NCBI GenBank assembly: GCA_026418455.1
Contig: JAOABH010000004.1
Coordinates: 310,001 to 374,000 of the forward strand
Reading direction: 5' to 3'
Length of the DNA: 64,000 nt
Origin: Hydrogenothermaceae bacterium
GTDB lineage: Bacteria > Aquificota > Aquificia > Aquificales > Hydrogenothermaceae
A program made the translations under genes and the position numbers. Numbering within the stretch: position 1 is the first letter of the stretch; every line of letters starts with the position of its first letter. Under the pieces are notes generated by a model, which was given only the letters and a program-made list of their open reading frames with translations, was not told where the DNA came from and did not search any database. This document shows, piece by piece, positions 16,057 through 23,571 of the stretch.

Positions 16057-17475
16057 ATGGGTTGTTCATCAAAACTTGGTGATATGGATTATCTACCAGC
16101 TCATATAAAAGAAAAAGTTTATAATCATCCTTGTTATTCCCAAGAAGCTCATCATTATTATGCAAGAATGCATGTAGCTGTAGCACCAGCTTGTAATATT
16201 CAATGTAATTACTGTAATAGAAAATATGACTGTGCTAATGAATCGAGACCAGGAGTTGTTAGTGAGGTTTTAACTCCGGAAGAAGCAGTAAAAAAGGTTA
16301 TGGTTGTTGGGATGACTATTCCTCAAATGACTGTTGTTGGAGTGGCAGGTCCTGGAGATTCCCTTGCAGACGGTCACAAAACATTTAAAACTTTTCAGAT
16401 GTTAAGAGAGAAAACTCCGGATATAAAACTCTGTTTAAGTACAAATGGTTTATTACTCGTAGAGTATATAGACAAAATTAAAGAGTTAAATATAGATCAT
16501 GTAACTATAACAATAAATGCAATTACTCCGGAGACAGCATCAAAAATATATCCATGGATTTTTTATAAACATAAAAGATACAGAGGAATCGAGGCTGCAA
16601 AAATCCTTTTAGAAAAGCAATATGAAGGTCTTAGAATGTGTGTTGAAAATAATATCTTAGTAAAAGTGAATTCTGTGTTTATCCCTGAAATAAACGGAGA
16701 AGAGTTGGTAGAAGTTTCTAAAAAAGTAAAGGATTTAGGTGCTTTTCTTCATAATATAATGCCATTGATATCAAAACCAGAATATGGAACAAAATTTGGA
16801 TTAGATGGAATTAGAGAACCTACAAACAAAGAATTGAAAAATATACAAGATAGATGTTCAGAGATTTGGGGATCAGATTTTGGTATAATGAGACATTGTA
16901 GACAGTGTAGAGCTGATGCTGTTGGACTTTTAGGTGAGGATAGAGGGGAAGAATTTACAAAAGACAAATTTTTGAAAGTTGATATTGATTATGATGTTAA
17001 TCAAAGAAGAGAAGTTCAAAGTAAAATAGAAGATTGGAGAAAGTTTTTAAAAGAGTATAAAGAAATTGATCAAGATGATATTTATACAAATAAAAAAGTT
17101 TTTATTGCAGTTGCTTCTACAGGAAAAGGAATAATTAATCAACATTTTGGACATGCTAAGGAATTCCTCATATACGAAGTTTCTAAAAAAGGAGTAAAAT
17201 TTGTCCAAGTTAGAAAAGTTCAAATATACTGCAAAGGAGGTTTATCTTGTGTTAGCGAAGAAGAATCTGAAAATATTCTTGAGGAAACAGTAAAAATTTT
17301 ATCAGATTGTAAAGCTGTGTTATGTGCAAGGATCGGATTTGAACCAAGAGATATTTTAACAAAATATGGAATTGAACCTGTAGATGAGAAAGCATTTCAA
17401 TCTATAGAAAAATCTGTTTGGGAAGTAGGAAAAAAATATATTTTAAAGAAAGAAAAAATATCTGCGGAGGTTTGA
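16057..17475 (+). CDS. nifB: FeMo cofactor biosynthesis radical SAM protein NifB
   Basis: 472 residues. NifB fuses two [4Fe-4S] clusters with a SAM-derived carbide into NifB-co, the FeMo-co precursor. The radical SAM motif C46-NIQ-C50-NY-C53 lies in the context APACNIQCNYCNRKYDCA. The C-terminal third (about 345-460) is a NifX/NafY-like domain (FIAVASTGKGIINQHFGHAKEF), so this is the two-domain form. The start is the ATG with AGGAGG 9 bases upstream, just downstream of the sigma54 promoter. It is followed after three bases by a TOBE protein and then by ferredoxins and a MoaD-like protein. Confidence 0.96.
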   Translation: MGCSSKLGDMDYLPAHIKEKVYNHPCYSQEAHHYYARMHVAVAPACNIQCNYCNRKYDCANESRPGVVSEVLTPEEAVKKVMVVGMTIPQMTVVGVAGPGDSLADGHKTFKTFQMLREKTPDIKLCLSTNGLLLVEYIDKIKELNIDHVTITINAITPETASKIYPWIFYKHKRYRGIEAAKILLEKQYEGLRMCVENNILVKVNSVFIPEINGEELVEVSKKVKDLGAFLHNIMPLISKPEYGTKFGLDGIREPTNKELKNIQDRCSEIWGSDFGIMRHCRQCRADAVGLLGEDRGEEFTKDKFLKVDIDYDVNQRREVQSKIEDWRKFLKEYKEIDQDDIYTNKKVFIAVASTGKGIINQHFGHAKEFLIYEVSKKGVKFVQVRKVQIYCKGGLSCVSEEESENILEETVKILSDCKAVLCARIGFEPRDILTKYGIEPVDEKAFQSIEKSVWEVGKKYILKKEKISAEV

Positions 17476-17478
17476 AAG

Positions 17479-17847
17479 ATGAAAAGTATAAAGTTTAAAA
17501 GATATTTTAATCCAAATTTAAAACTTGGAGACAACCAATTTAGATTAATAAAGGGCACAGTTATAGATCTTGATATTGGAAAATTTACCGCAAGTTTGGT
17601 AGTTGAATCCGGAAAAAGGTTGATTTCTCTTCTTTTACCATCTAAATATATTAAGCCAATAGGAATAAAATTAAATGAACCTATATATCTGTTAATAAAA
17701 GGAAAAGATGTAACAGTTTTTAGAGATTATAGAGAATATATAGTATGGTTAGCAAAACATAATAAAAATGCTAAAGTAGACATCGAAGATGGAACGCCTA
17801 AATTGATAGAACTTCCCTACAAACCAGATAAGATCGAGGTAATTTAG
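17479..17847 (+). CDS. TOBE (molbindin-like) domain protein in the nifB operon
   Basis: 122 residues. The middle (about 22-80) resembles a TOBE/Mop domain, which binds molybdate, tungstate or a pterin: FRLIKGTVIDLDIGK, TASLVVESGKRLISLLLP, and IKLNEPIYLLIKGKDVTVF. The C-terminal 40 residues are not recognised. It lies three bases after nifB and two bases before a ferredoxin. Storage or delivery of Mo for FeMo-co, or of W for the AOR encoded nearby, would both fit; the sequence does not decide between them. Confidence 0.65.
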   Translation: MKSIKFKRYFNPNLKLGDNQFRLIKGTVIDLDIGKFTASLVVESGKRLISLLLPSKYIKPIGIKLNEPIYLLIKGKDVTVFRDYREYIVWLAKHNKNAKVDIEDGTPKLIELPYKPDKIEVI

Positions 17848-17849
17848 CC

Positions 17850-18080
17850 GTGGCATTTAAAATAGTAAGTGACTACTGTCTCAATTGCACTGCGTGTCAA
17901 CCTCTATGTCCTAATGGAGCAATATTCCAAATTAAAATTAAAAATAAAGAAGGAGAAGAAAAATATACATTCTATATAGATCCGTACTTATGTAACGAGT
18001 GTGAAGGATTTTATGAACAACAACAGTGTTGGGCTATATGTCCAATTGATAATACCTGTATTAAAGATAGATCTTTCTGA
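17850..18080 (+). CDS. Small Fe-S ferredoxin of the nifB operon
   Basis: 76 residues. One 4Fe-4S motif is classical: CLNCTACQPLCP. The second is stretched: CNECEGFYEQQQCWAICP, as in nif-associated FdxN-like ferredoxins with an insertion between cluster cysteines. It begins with GTG at 17850 after a GAGGT ribosome-binding site in the end of the TOBE gene. The gene is co-transcribed with nifB, where ferredoxins serve NifB or donate electrons to nitrogenase. Confidence 0.82.
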   Translation: MAFKIVSDYCLNCTACQPLCPNGAIFQIKIKNKEGEEKYTFYIDPYLCNECEGFYEQQQCWAICPIDNTCIKDRSF

Positions 18081-18100
18081 AAAGATAGGAGTAAAGGCAG

Positions 18101-18367
18101 ATGAGAGTAAATTTAACCTCATATTTAAGAAATATTGTTGGTAAAAATAGAATTGAAATTGATATAGAAGGTGAAGAACTTCTTGGTAACATTTTAAGTA
18201 TGTTATCAAAAGATTATCCAGAAATTCTAACTTTATTGTTTAAAGATAGTAATACTATGTGGGATGGAATAGTAATTATTTGTAATGGTAATATTGAGAA
18301 AGACTTAAGTATTAAAATAGATAATGATACTGAAGTAACAATACTACTGCCTGCTGCGGGAGGATAA
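18101..18367 (+). CDS. MoaD-like sulfur carrier (probable tungstopterin synthesis for AOR)
   Basis: 88 residues with a ubiquitin-like fold pattern. It ends exactly in AAGG, the C-terminal Gly-Gly that is thiocarboxylated in MoaD/ThiS carriers. MoaD is the small subunit of molybdopterin synthase. A dedicated MoaD copy is a common companion of tungsten AOR genes, and an AOR is encoded 3.4 kb away in the same regulon. The start ATG follows AGGAG 9-10 bases upstream. The downstream Fe-S gene begins 4 bases later. Confidence 0.82.
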   Translation: MRVNLTSYLRNIVGKNRIEIDIEGEELLGNILSMLSKDYPEILTLLFKDSNTMWDGIVIICNGNIEKDLSIKIDNDTEVTILLPAAGG

Positions 18368-18371
18368 TATC

Positions 18372-18602
18372 TTGAAGATAATAGCAGATGTTGATAAATG
18401 TACTGGATGTGATAGATGTAAATTAGCTTGTTCTTATCAACTACATGAAGGATTTAATGTTTTTTTATCAAATATAGAGATAGAAAAAGAGATAACTGGA
18501 CTACCTTTGAAAATATATTTTAAAGCTCCTTGCATAGATTTACCATGTAAGAAACCATTGTGTATTGAATTTTGTCTCGAAAAAGCTTTAGAGATTATTT
18601 AG
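18372..18602 (+). CDS. Small 4Fe-4S protein resembling AOR-associated electron-transfer subunits
   Basis: 76 residues. The N-terminus reads like the start of the electron-transfer Fe-S subunits of oxidoreductases: IIADVDKCTGCDRCKLACSYQLHEGFN. The end, PCKKPLCIEFCLEKAL, supplies further cysteines, enough for up to two clusters. It is about half the usual length of a four-cluster subunit. The TTG start at 18372 has GGGAGG about 9 bases upstream. It is last in the nifB operon and overlaps the convergent nifZ by 8 bases. A redox partner for AOR is plausible but unproven. Confidence 0.7.
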   Translation: MKIIADVDKCTGCDRCKLACSYQLHEGFNVFLSNIEIEKEITGLPLKIYFKAPCIDLPCKKPLCIEFCLEKALEII

Positions 18603-18882
18603 TAACTTTGATCCATTTTCCTAACTCAAAGTCATAATATTCAATAACTTCAAGTTCTTCTTCTCTAAAACCAACAATTATATTTTTGTCGAGAAAATGT
18701 ACAAATATTACTGGTTTAAAAAGAAATTCACCTATTTCTTTTACGTATCCTTCAGATCCTTTTTCAACTATCAACTCTCCTAATTTATACCCCGGAAATG
18801 TCCCATCGTTCTTTATATCCTTTTTCACCCTTACTTTGTAATTTTCTCTAAAAAAGGTTTCATAAACTTTACTAACAGCCAT
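18595..18882 (-). CDS. nifZ: Nitrogenase P-cluster maturation protein NifZ
   Basis: 95 residues. NifZ assists formation of the second P-cluster of the MoFe protein. The SH3-like family core is visible: VRVKKDIKNDGTFPG, then LIVEKGSEGYVKEIGEFL, FVHFLDKN and VGFREEELE. It is the last gene of the long minus-strand nif run and converges on the nifB operon with an 8-base overlap. The upstream neighbour is a CCE_0567-like protein, 23 bases away. Confidence 0.86.
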   Translation of the reverse strand: MAVSKVYETFFRENYKVRVKKDIKNDGTFPGYKLGELIVEKGSEGYVKEIGEFLFKPVIFVHFLDKNIIVGFREEELEVIEYYDFELGKWIKVTK

Positions 18883-18905
18883 GATACTTACCTCTCATAA
18901 ACTAT

Positions 18906-19217
18906 TTATCTTTTATAGTTATCTAATATAGATTTCCATTTAAAATACTCTTTGTGAGCTTCATAAGCTTTTTGTGCAATTTCAGGAATCTCTTTCCACC
19001 CTTCCGGCAGCTTTTCTTCAGCAAGATCATGGAGCTGAGATGCTGTTTCCATAGCTCGAACCCTTAATGATCTTACTTTTTGTTTTAGTTCTTCTATGGC
19101 TAAATCCTCTATATCTACAGAAGATTCTTTACTATGACAAGATACATCTCTACTTTCAGTATTACATCTTCCTTCACATATTTCACTTATATTTACTATC
19201 TTCATATCTGTACACAT
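18906..19217 (-). CDS. CCE_0567-family (DUF683) nif-associated helical protein with Cys-rich N-terminal extension
   Basis: 103 residues. Residues 38-103 match the small helical-hairpin, Rop-like proteins found in nif clusters: IEELKQKVRSLRVRAMETAS, LHDLAEEKLPEGW, then AQKAYEAHKEY. Relatives are described as metal-binding. The family is usually 70-80 residues; here an N-terminal extension of about 33 residues carries cysteines C2, C14, C18 and C27. The ATG is preceded by a GGGGG ribosome-binding site. Its role in nitrogen fixation is not known in detail. Confidence 0.75.
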   Translation of the reverse strand: MCTDMKIVNISEICEGRCNTESRDVSCHSKESSVDIEDLAIEELKQKVRSLRVRAMETASQLHDLAEEKLPEGWKEIPEIAQKAYEAHKEYFKWKSILDNYKR

Positions 19218-19229
19218 TTTTGCTACCCC

Positions 19230-19664
19230 CTATATGATCTTAATACTTTCGTTAGTTCTTATGGTCACAACTTCTTCAACAGGCATTACAAATATTTTTC
19301 CGTCTCCATGGTAACCTGTTCTATTTATTGATATTATTCCTTCTATTGCTTCTTCTTTCATTTCTTTAGGTATTACCATCACAAGAAGCTTTTTAGGTAT
19401 ATAGATCACAGGTCTTGTCAATTTACTACCTGCTTTTATGTTTCCTTCTATCGAGTATTTAACATCTGTTGGGATCAAATGAGGAGCTGCTGTTGCATAT
19501 TCTACTGGAATATCTATACTTTCAATTTCAGAGGTAGCAAATCCGGCCTGTTTCCCTCTACCCCATACAGAGTGAATAGTCATAGCACCAAGCCCAATAC
19601 TATCTAAAAATCTCTTTGTAGCGTTAACTTTATCTCTCCTGATAATTGCCCATATTTCTATCAT
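19230..19664 (-). CDS. nifI2: Nitrogenase-regulatory PII protein NifI2
   Basis: 144 residues, longer than canonical PII because of an extended T-loop region, as expected of NifI2. The PII C-terminal signature is present as GYHGDGKIFVMPVEEVVTIRT, and the N-terminus begins MIEIWAIIRRDKV. NifI1 and NifI2 together form a complex that inhibits NifDK in response to ammonium and is relieved by 2-oxoglutarate. The ATG overlaps the nifI1 stop (ATGA). In archaea and many anaerobes the pair lies between nifH and nifD; here it lies behind nifX. Confidence 0.85.
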   Translation of the reverse strand: MIEIWAIIRRDKVNATKRFLDSIGLGAMTIHSVWGRGKQAGFATSEIESIDIPVEYATAAPHLIPTDVKYSIEGNIKAGSKLTRPVIYIPKKLLVMVIPKEMKEEAIEGIISINRTGYHGDGKIFVMPVEEVVTIRTNESIKII

Positions 19665-19978
19665 AATACTGCCTCCCCTGTTCTTATTGTATAGGCTTCC
19701 TCAACCGGTGAGATAAAAATTTTTCCATCTCCGGGATATCCTGTTTGAGCTTTTGTAATTATAATCTCTTTTACTTTTTCAACATCTTCATCTTTCACAA
19801 CAAGTGCAAGGAGAATTTTCGGCAACTCATCATAATGTATACCACCAATGTCTAATCCTTTCTGTTTCCCTCTTCCAAATACGTGAAACTTTGTTAATGC
19901 CGGAAATCCAGCTGCTTCCAACCCAAACACAACGTCCTCTTCCTTTTCTGGTCTGATAAATGCCCTTATCAATTTCAT
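19661..19978 (-). CDS. nifI1: Nitrogenase-regulatory PII protein NifI1
   Basis: 105 residues. A PII-family protein with MKLIRAFIRPEKEEDV at the N-terminus, GRGKQKGLDIGG in the T-loop, and GYPGDGKIFISPVEEAYTIRTGE at the C-terminus. It lacks the Tyr51 region (ELYRGAEY) that marks GlnB/GlnK, as is usual for NifI. The ATG at 19978 is preferred to an in-frame TTG at 19996 because AGGAGGT stands directly before it. It forms the NifI pair with the overlapping next gene. Confidence 0.85.
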   Translation of the reverse strand: MKLIRAFIRPEKEEDVVFGLEAAGFPALTKFHVFGRGKQKGLDIGGIHYDELPKILLALVVKDEDVEKVKEIIITKAQTGYPGDGKIFISPVEEAYTIRTGEAVL

Positions 19979-20003
19979 GATTTTTACCTCCTGCAAAAAT
20001 TTT

Positions 20004-20468
20004 TTAATTTAAAAGTTGTTTAAATTTTTCAACGTTTTTTAAAGCATTATTTATTAATTTCTCACCTTCTTTAGCGATATCTTCAATTCCTTCGAAACCA
20101 AATTTTTGAACATCTTTTAATGTTCTTTCTAAAAGGATAATATTACCAGAGTAAATTAAAACCTTTCCAAATCCTTCGTGAGTTATATCTATGGCAACCG
20201 TAACAAAAAACCCTGATTTTTCTTCAACAACCAGAGCAACTGCTTCATAAAAGAGCCTTACCAATCCTAAAGTCTGTTTATCAACATCGGAATAAATATC
20301 TATTTTTTTCTTTTCTTCCTTTGTCTTTATGAAAGGTTTAAGTAAGTAAGAATCTTTAAATTTTGCCCACGTTCCATAAGAGTCATAGGCTCTTAATTTC
20401 TTAACTAAACCTCTCAAAAATTCTGAACCACTTATAATATCATCAACATTAGTGTTCTCTGTAATCAT
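20004..20468 (-). CDS. NifX-associated nitrogen fixation protein (DUF269)
   Basis: 154 residues. This family always accompanies nifX or nifN in nif clusters. Typical stretches are FLRGLVKKLRAYDSYGTWAK, LLKPFI.T, YSDVDKQTLGLVRLFYEA, and the C-terminal VLIYSGNIILLERTLKDVQKFGFE. It lies 10 bases after nifX. A role in FeMo-co handling is assumed for the family but not established; nothing odd is seen here. Confidence 0.86.
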   Translation of the reverse strand: MITENTNVDDIISGSEFLRGLVKKLRAYDSYGTWAKFKDSYLLKPFIKTKEEKKKIDIYSDVDKQTLGLVRLFYEAVALVVEEKSGFFVTVAIDITHEGFGKVLIYSGNIILLERTLKDVQKFGFEGIEDIAKEGEKLINNALKNVEKFKQLLN

Positions 20469-20478
20469 CTTAACCTCC

Positions 20479-20850
20479 TTAGATTTGTTTTTCTTGAATT
20501 AAAGCCTTTTTCAACCATGGAGGAGGGTTTGTTTTTAGCTTTTCTACCATTTCATCAAGAATATTTTTAATGGCTGTATTCTCTTTTACTTTTACAGGAT
20601 GAATCTTTGCCTTTACAACTTTTGCTGCAGCTGTGCCTCCTATTGCTACAACATATATAATCGAACAGTCTTTTAGAGCTTCTATTTTATTATTTATTTT
20701 CTCATATTCATCGTTGGGAATTTCTGTAAAATTTCTTAACTCAATAAATTCATAACCATTTTCATTTACCTCATAAACAGCTACTGTTTTAGCATAACCA
20801 AAGTGATCATCTACAGTTATTAGATTCGTAGTTGCAAAACCAACTCTCAT
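20479..20850 (-). CDS. nifX: Nitrogenase cofactor carrier protein NifX
   Basis: 123 residues. NifX binds NifB-co and a FeMo-co precursor and shuttles them between NifB and NifEN. The NifX/NafY fold is apparent: MRVGFATTN, VDDHFGYAKTVAVYEV, IYVVAIGGTAAAKVVKAKIHPVKV. The C-terminal NPPPWLKKAL is characteristic of NifX rather than of free-standing NifB-like domain proteins. It stands 16 bases after nifN. Confidence 0.88.
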   Translation of the reverse strand: MRVGFATTNLITVDDHFGYAKTVAVYEVNENGYEFIELRNFTEIPNDEYEKINNKIEALKDCSIIYVVAIGGTAAAKVVKAKIHPVKVKENTAIKNILDEMVEKLKTNPPPWLKKALIQEKQI

Positions 20851-20866
20851 GGTACTTACCTCCTAC

Positions 20867-22177
20867 TCAAAATTGGTGACTGTGTATTAAAAATTTTTCG
20901 TAAGATTTATCTTCATCATAGTGAAAAAATATAGTTGCAAGCTCAGAAAGAATATTAATAGCTCCTTTATATGATATGTATGTTTTGAGAAAATGACCGA
21001 ACTCATCAAAAATTGGAATACCAACTTTTATAAGATATAAATCTTTTTCCTTAACTACATGATAACCGTGAGAATTTGAAAATAAAACTACACTTTTGGA
21101 AATACTGTTTTTTAGATCTTCAAGATCTCCGATTACCATATTCTCAGCTTTTATATATCTTGAAACTTCTGATTTTGATGGTAGAACAACTGTTTCAATA
21201 TTTATACCTAAGTTTTCTTTTATAAATTTGTAAATATTTAATGTATGAGAAGGTTCTAAAGCTATTGATATAAATTTATCTGTAAAGTAAAAGTGAGAAT
21301 CTAACATCAGATCTATTAGCTGTTTTCTCTGTTTTATATATTTTCTTGGCACATCTTTACCGGAAAGTTGAGATAATAACTTTAAAAAGTTATCTATACT
21401 CTCAATTTCTGTTAAACTATAAAATTCATAAACAGGAATACCAAATCTATCATAAAGTTTTTGTGCAGGTTTTTTTGCTCCGTAGCCAATGGCAATAGTG
21501 AATTCTGAACGTCCCATTTTTCTTATGTCCTCTATTGCTGGACCTCCTTCCGGAATTAGGGTAAATCTATCAATAGAACCAGACATAGTTTCTGATAGAT
21601 CCGGCAAAATAATAGGATAAAATCCAAAATAAGTAATTATTTCTCTGATTTCATCAATATCTCCGGCTGTTAAAAATGGACTAACAATCACATTTACCTG
21701 ATTTTTTATTTTTTCTCCGGCTTCCGGGATCTCTTCAATAATTTTATTTAAAACAGCTATAAATCCATCCTCTAAAGAACCTTTAAAATCGGGAGTTGAA
21801 ACAAAAATTATATGAATATGTGAATACTCCGGATACTGTTCTTTAAATCTCTTCAATCCTCCTTCTATATCATCTCCCCTTACTTCACTTACACCGGTAG
21901 AGAGGATAATTATTATGTCCGGATTTCTGCTATTTATCACATTTTTTATTCCTTCATGCAAATTAAAGTCATCTCCTATAATTGTCGCTATTTCCGAAAG
22001 TGCCGTTGTCTGTATAGGAATTAGTTCCCGAAAATGTCTTGTTAAAAACGCTACCGAAAAAGATGTGCAACCTTGGGGACCATGGTAAATAGGGATTGCC
22101 CCTTTTATACCAAGAGATGCCAAAGCACCTCCAAGCGGCTGACTCAACTTTAAAGGATAAACTGTTGCATTCTTCAT
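20867..22177 (-). CDS. nifN: Nitrogenase FeMo-cofactor scaffold protein NifN
   Basis: 436 residues. NifN pairs with NifE to form the scaffold on which NifB-co matures to FeMo-co. NifK-like features are PLKLSQPLGGALASLGIKG, IYHGPQGCTSFSVAFLTRHFRE, and STGVSEVRGDDIEGGL. The ATG at 22177 is favoured over one at 22216 because GGGAG is 6 bases upstream of it; this start lies two bases after the nifE stop. In this operon it is flanked by nifE and nifX as usual. Confidence 0.9.
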   Translation of the reverse strand: MKNATVYPLKLSQPLGGALASLGIKGAIPIYHGPQGCTSFSVAFLTRHFRELIPIQTTALSEIATIIGDDFNLHEGIKNVINSRNPDIIIILSTGVSEVRGDDIEGGLKRFKEQYPEYSHIHIIFVSTPDFKGSLEDGFIAVLNKIIEEIPEAGEKIKNQVNVIVSPFLTAGDIDEIREIITYFGFYPIILPDLSETMSGSIDRFTLIPEGGPAIEDIRKMGRSEFTIAIGYGAKKPAQKLYDRFGIPVYEFYSLTEIESIDNFLKLLSQLSGKDVPRKYIKQRKQLIDLMLDSHFYFTDKFISIALEPSHTLNIYKFIKENLGINIETVVLPSKSEVSRYIKAENMVIGDLEDLKNSISKSVVLFSNSHGYHVVKEKDLYLIKVGIPIFDEFGHFLKTYISYKGAINILSELATIFFHYDEDKSYEKFLIHSHQF

Positions 22178-22179
22178 CT

Positions 22180-23226
22180 TTAACTCCCCATAAACGGATC
22201 TTTTACATATTTCCATACAGGACTGTAAAGTGTATTTACTAAATGTTTAGCCATCTCTACAATACCACTATAACCAGCATAAGGATAAACTCTTTCCTGA
22301 TTCACATCTAAAAATGGATATTTTCCTTTTATTGCTGTATACATATTCCTTCCCCCAGCCAGCAGGATATCTCCTTTTTCTTCCTTCATTATTCGAAGTA
22401 TATCTTTTGCTCCTCCTTTTTCCAAAAGTATTTTCTGTTTTTTTTCAAATTCATGTTTCAATTTTTCTATATCCTTTTTTGTAGATTTTCTTATACTTGT
22501 TCCAATTACTTCCATTCCAAGCTCTTCAAGCATATATACCATAGACCAACTTTTTACTCCCCCTGTATAGAGAAATACTTTTTTCCCTTTAAGAAGAGGA
22601 ATATACTGTTTTAATCTTTCCCGAGTTTCCTTTTCTCTTTCTCTTGTATATTTCAGAGTTTTTTCTAAGAGTCCTTTGTCTCCAAAAGCTTTAGCAATAG
22701 ATATAAGAGTCTTTGATGTTTCTCTAATCCCATAAAATGAACCTTCAATAAAAGGAATTCCATATTTCTGCTTCATTTCCTCCGCCAAAGAGACAAGTGC
22801 TTTACTGCACACAACAACATTTAACTTAGATCTATGGGCATATGTTATTTCTCTATAAGTAGAATCTCCGGAGATACTGGAAAGAATTCTTATTCCTAAA
22901 TCTTTGAAAGCAGGCATCACCTGCCAAAGTTCACCAGCTATATTATACTCCCCTATAAGGTTAATATCATAAGGAGTTATATAAGGAGGTTCACCAGTTC
23001 CTATTACATGATCAAGCAAACTCTTCCCTGCTAACTTATTTCCAAGGTTTTTGCTTCCTACAAAACCCGGAGAATGAACAGGTATAACCGGAATACCGAT
23101 TTCTTCTGATGCTTTTTTACACGCAGAATCTAAGTCATCTCCAATCATTGCTGTAACACAAGTTGAATAAACAAATATCGCGGGAGGATTATATTTGTCT
23201 TTTATCTCCTTACATGCCTCTATAAC
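22180..23226 (-). CDS. nifE: NifE, C-terminal reading frame, reached by a -1 frame change
   Basis: Read from base 23226 this frame gives about 348 residues: VIEACKEIKDKYNPPAIFVY, STCVTAMIGDDLDSACKKA, HSPGFVGSKNLGNKLAG, and a NifE-like C-terminal half ending VKDPFMGS. The conserved STCV segment lies upstream of the first in-frame ATG (23148), so a protein started there would lack a cluster-binding cysteine region. Joined to the upstream frame at the A AAA AAG heptamer it yields an uninterrupted NifE of about 454 residues, a normal length. NifE forms the FeMo-co scaffold with NifN, encoded directly downstream. Confidence 0.88.
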   Translation of the reverse strand, partial: VIEACKEIKDKYNPPAIFVYSTCVTAMIGDDLDSACKKASEEIGIPVIPVHSPGFVGSKNLGNKLAGKSLLDHVIGTGEPPYITPYDINLIGEYNIAGELWQVMPAFKDLGIRILSSISGDSTYREITYAHRSKLNVVVCSKALVSLAEEMKQKYGIPFIEGSFYGIRETSKTLISIAKAFGDKGLLEKTLKYTREREKETRERLKQYIPLLKGKKVFLYTGGVKSWSMVYMLEELGMEVIGTSIRKSTKKDIEKLKHEFEKKQKILLEKGGAKDILRIMKEEKGDILLAGGRNMYTAIKGKYPFLDVNQERVYPYAGYSGIVEMAKHLVNTLYSPVWKYVKDPFMGS

Positions 23227-23543
23227 TTTTTTTCTCCTCCAAATATAATGTCATTTTCTGATACATCTGTTGTAAAACCAATTCTATACATTTGACTAAC
23301 AGCTGATCTTGTTCCTCTGTTATCCCAACTATTTCCACTACAAGAAATTGGTCCATGAACTAAGTGTGCAGCATCAGCTATTGGAAGTAAAACTACTTGT
23401 GCACCGTCAAAAGCACACCCACCTGCTGCAAGTCCAGGTTGAACTTTCTTACTGCATCCCTTTTTTCTCTCTTCTTCACTTTTTTCCTTATTTATCTGGC
23501 AGTTAGATTCACTAAAGATAGTTTCCAAATCCAATCTTGGCAT
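23220..23543 (-). CDS. nifE: NifE, N-terminal reading frame ending at the frame junction
   Basis: 107 residues ending in FGGEKKL-stop. The NifE N-terminus is clear: KVQPGLAAGGCAFDGAQVVL, then DAAHLVHGPISCSGNSWDNR, and FTTDVSENDIIFGGEKK. Both cysteines of this region are kept. The stop falls just after the in-frame codons GAA AAA AAG. Slipping back one base there continues directly into VIEAC of the downstream frame. Alternatively an A is missing from the seven-base run. Confidence 0.88.
   Translation of the reverse strand: MPRLDLETIFSESNCQINKEKSEEERKKGCSKKVQPGLAAGGCAFDGAQVVLLPIADAAHLVHGPISCSGNSWDNRGTRSAVSQMYRIGFTTDVSENDIIFGGEKKL
23226..23233 (-). other. In-frame slippery heptamer A AAA AAG at the nifE frame junction
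   Basis: The minus strand reads GGA GGA GAA AAA AAG TTA TAG: A AAA AAG in the zero frame, then a stop two codons on. A -1 shift gives GAA AAA AAG GTT ATA GAG GCA, restoring NifE. GGAGGA stands only two bases upstream, closer than the 10-14 bases known to stimulate -1 shifting. The heptamer and direction are the same as in nifA. Confidence 0.65.
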
Positions 23544-23571
23544 AACACTTACCTCTCAAAACTTATGCCTT

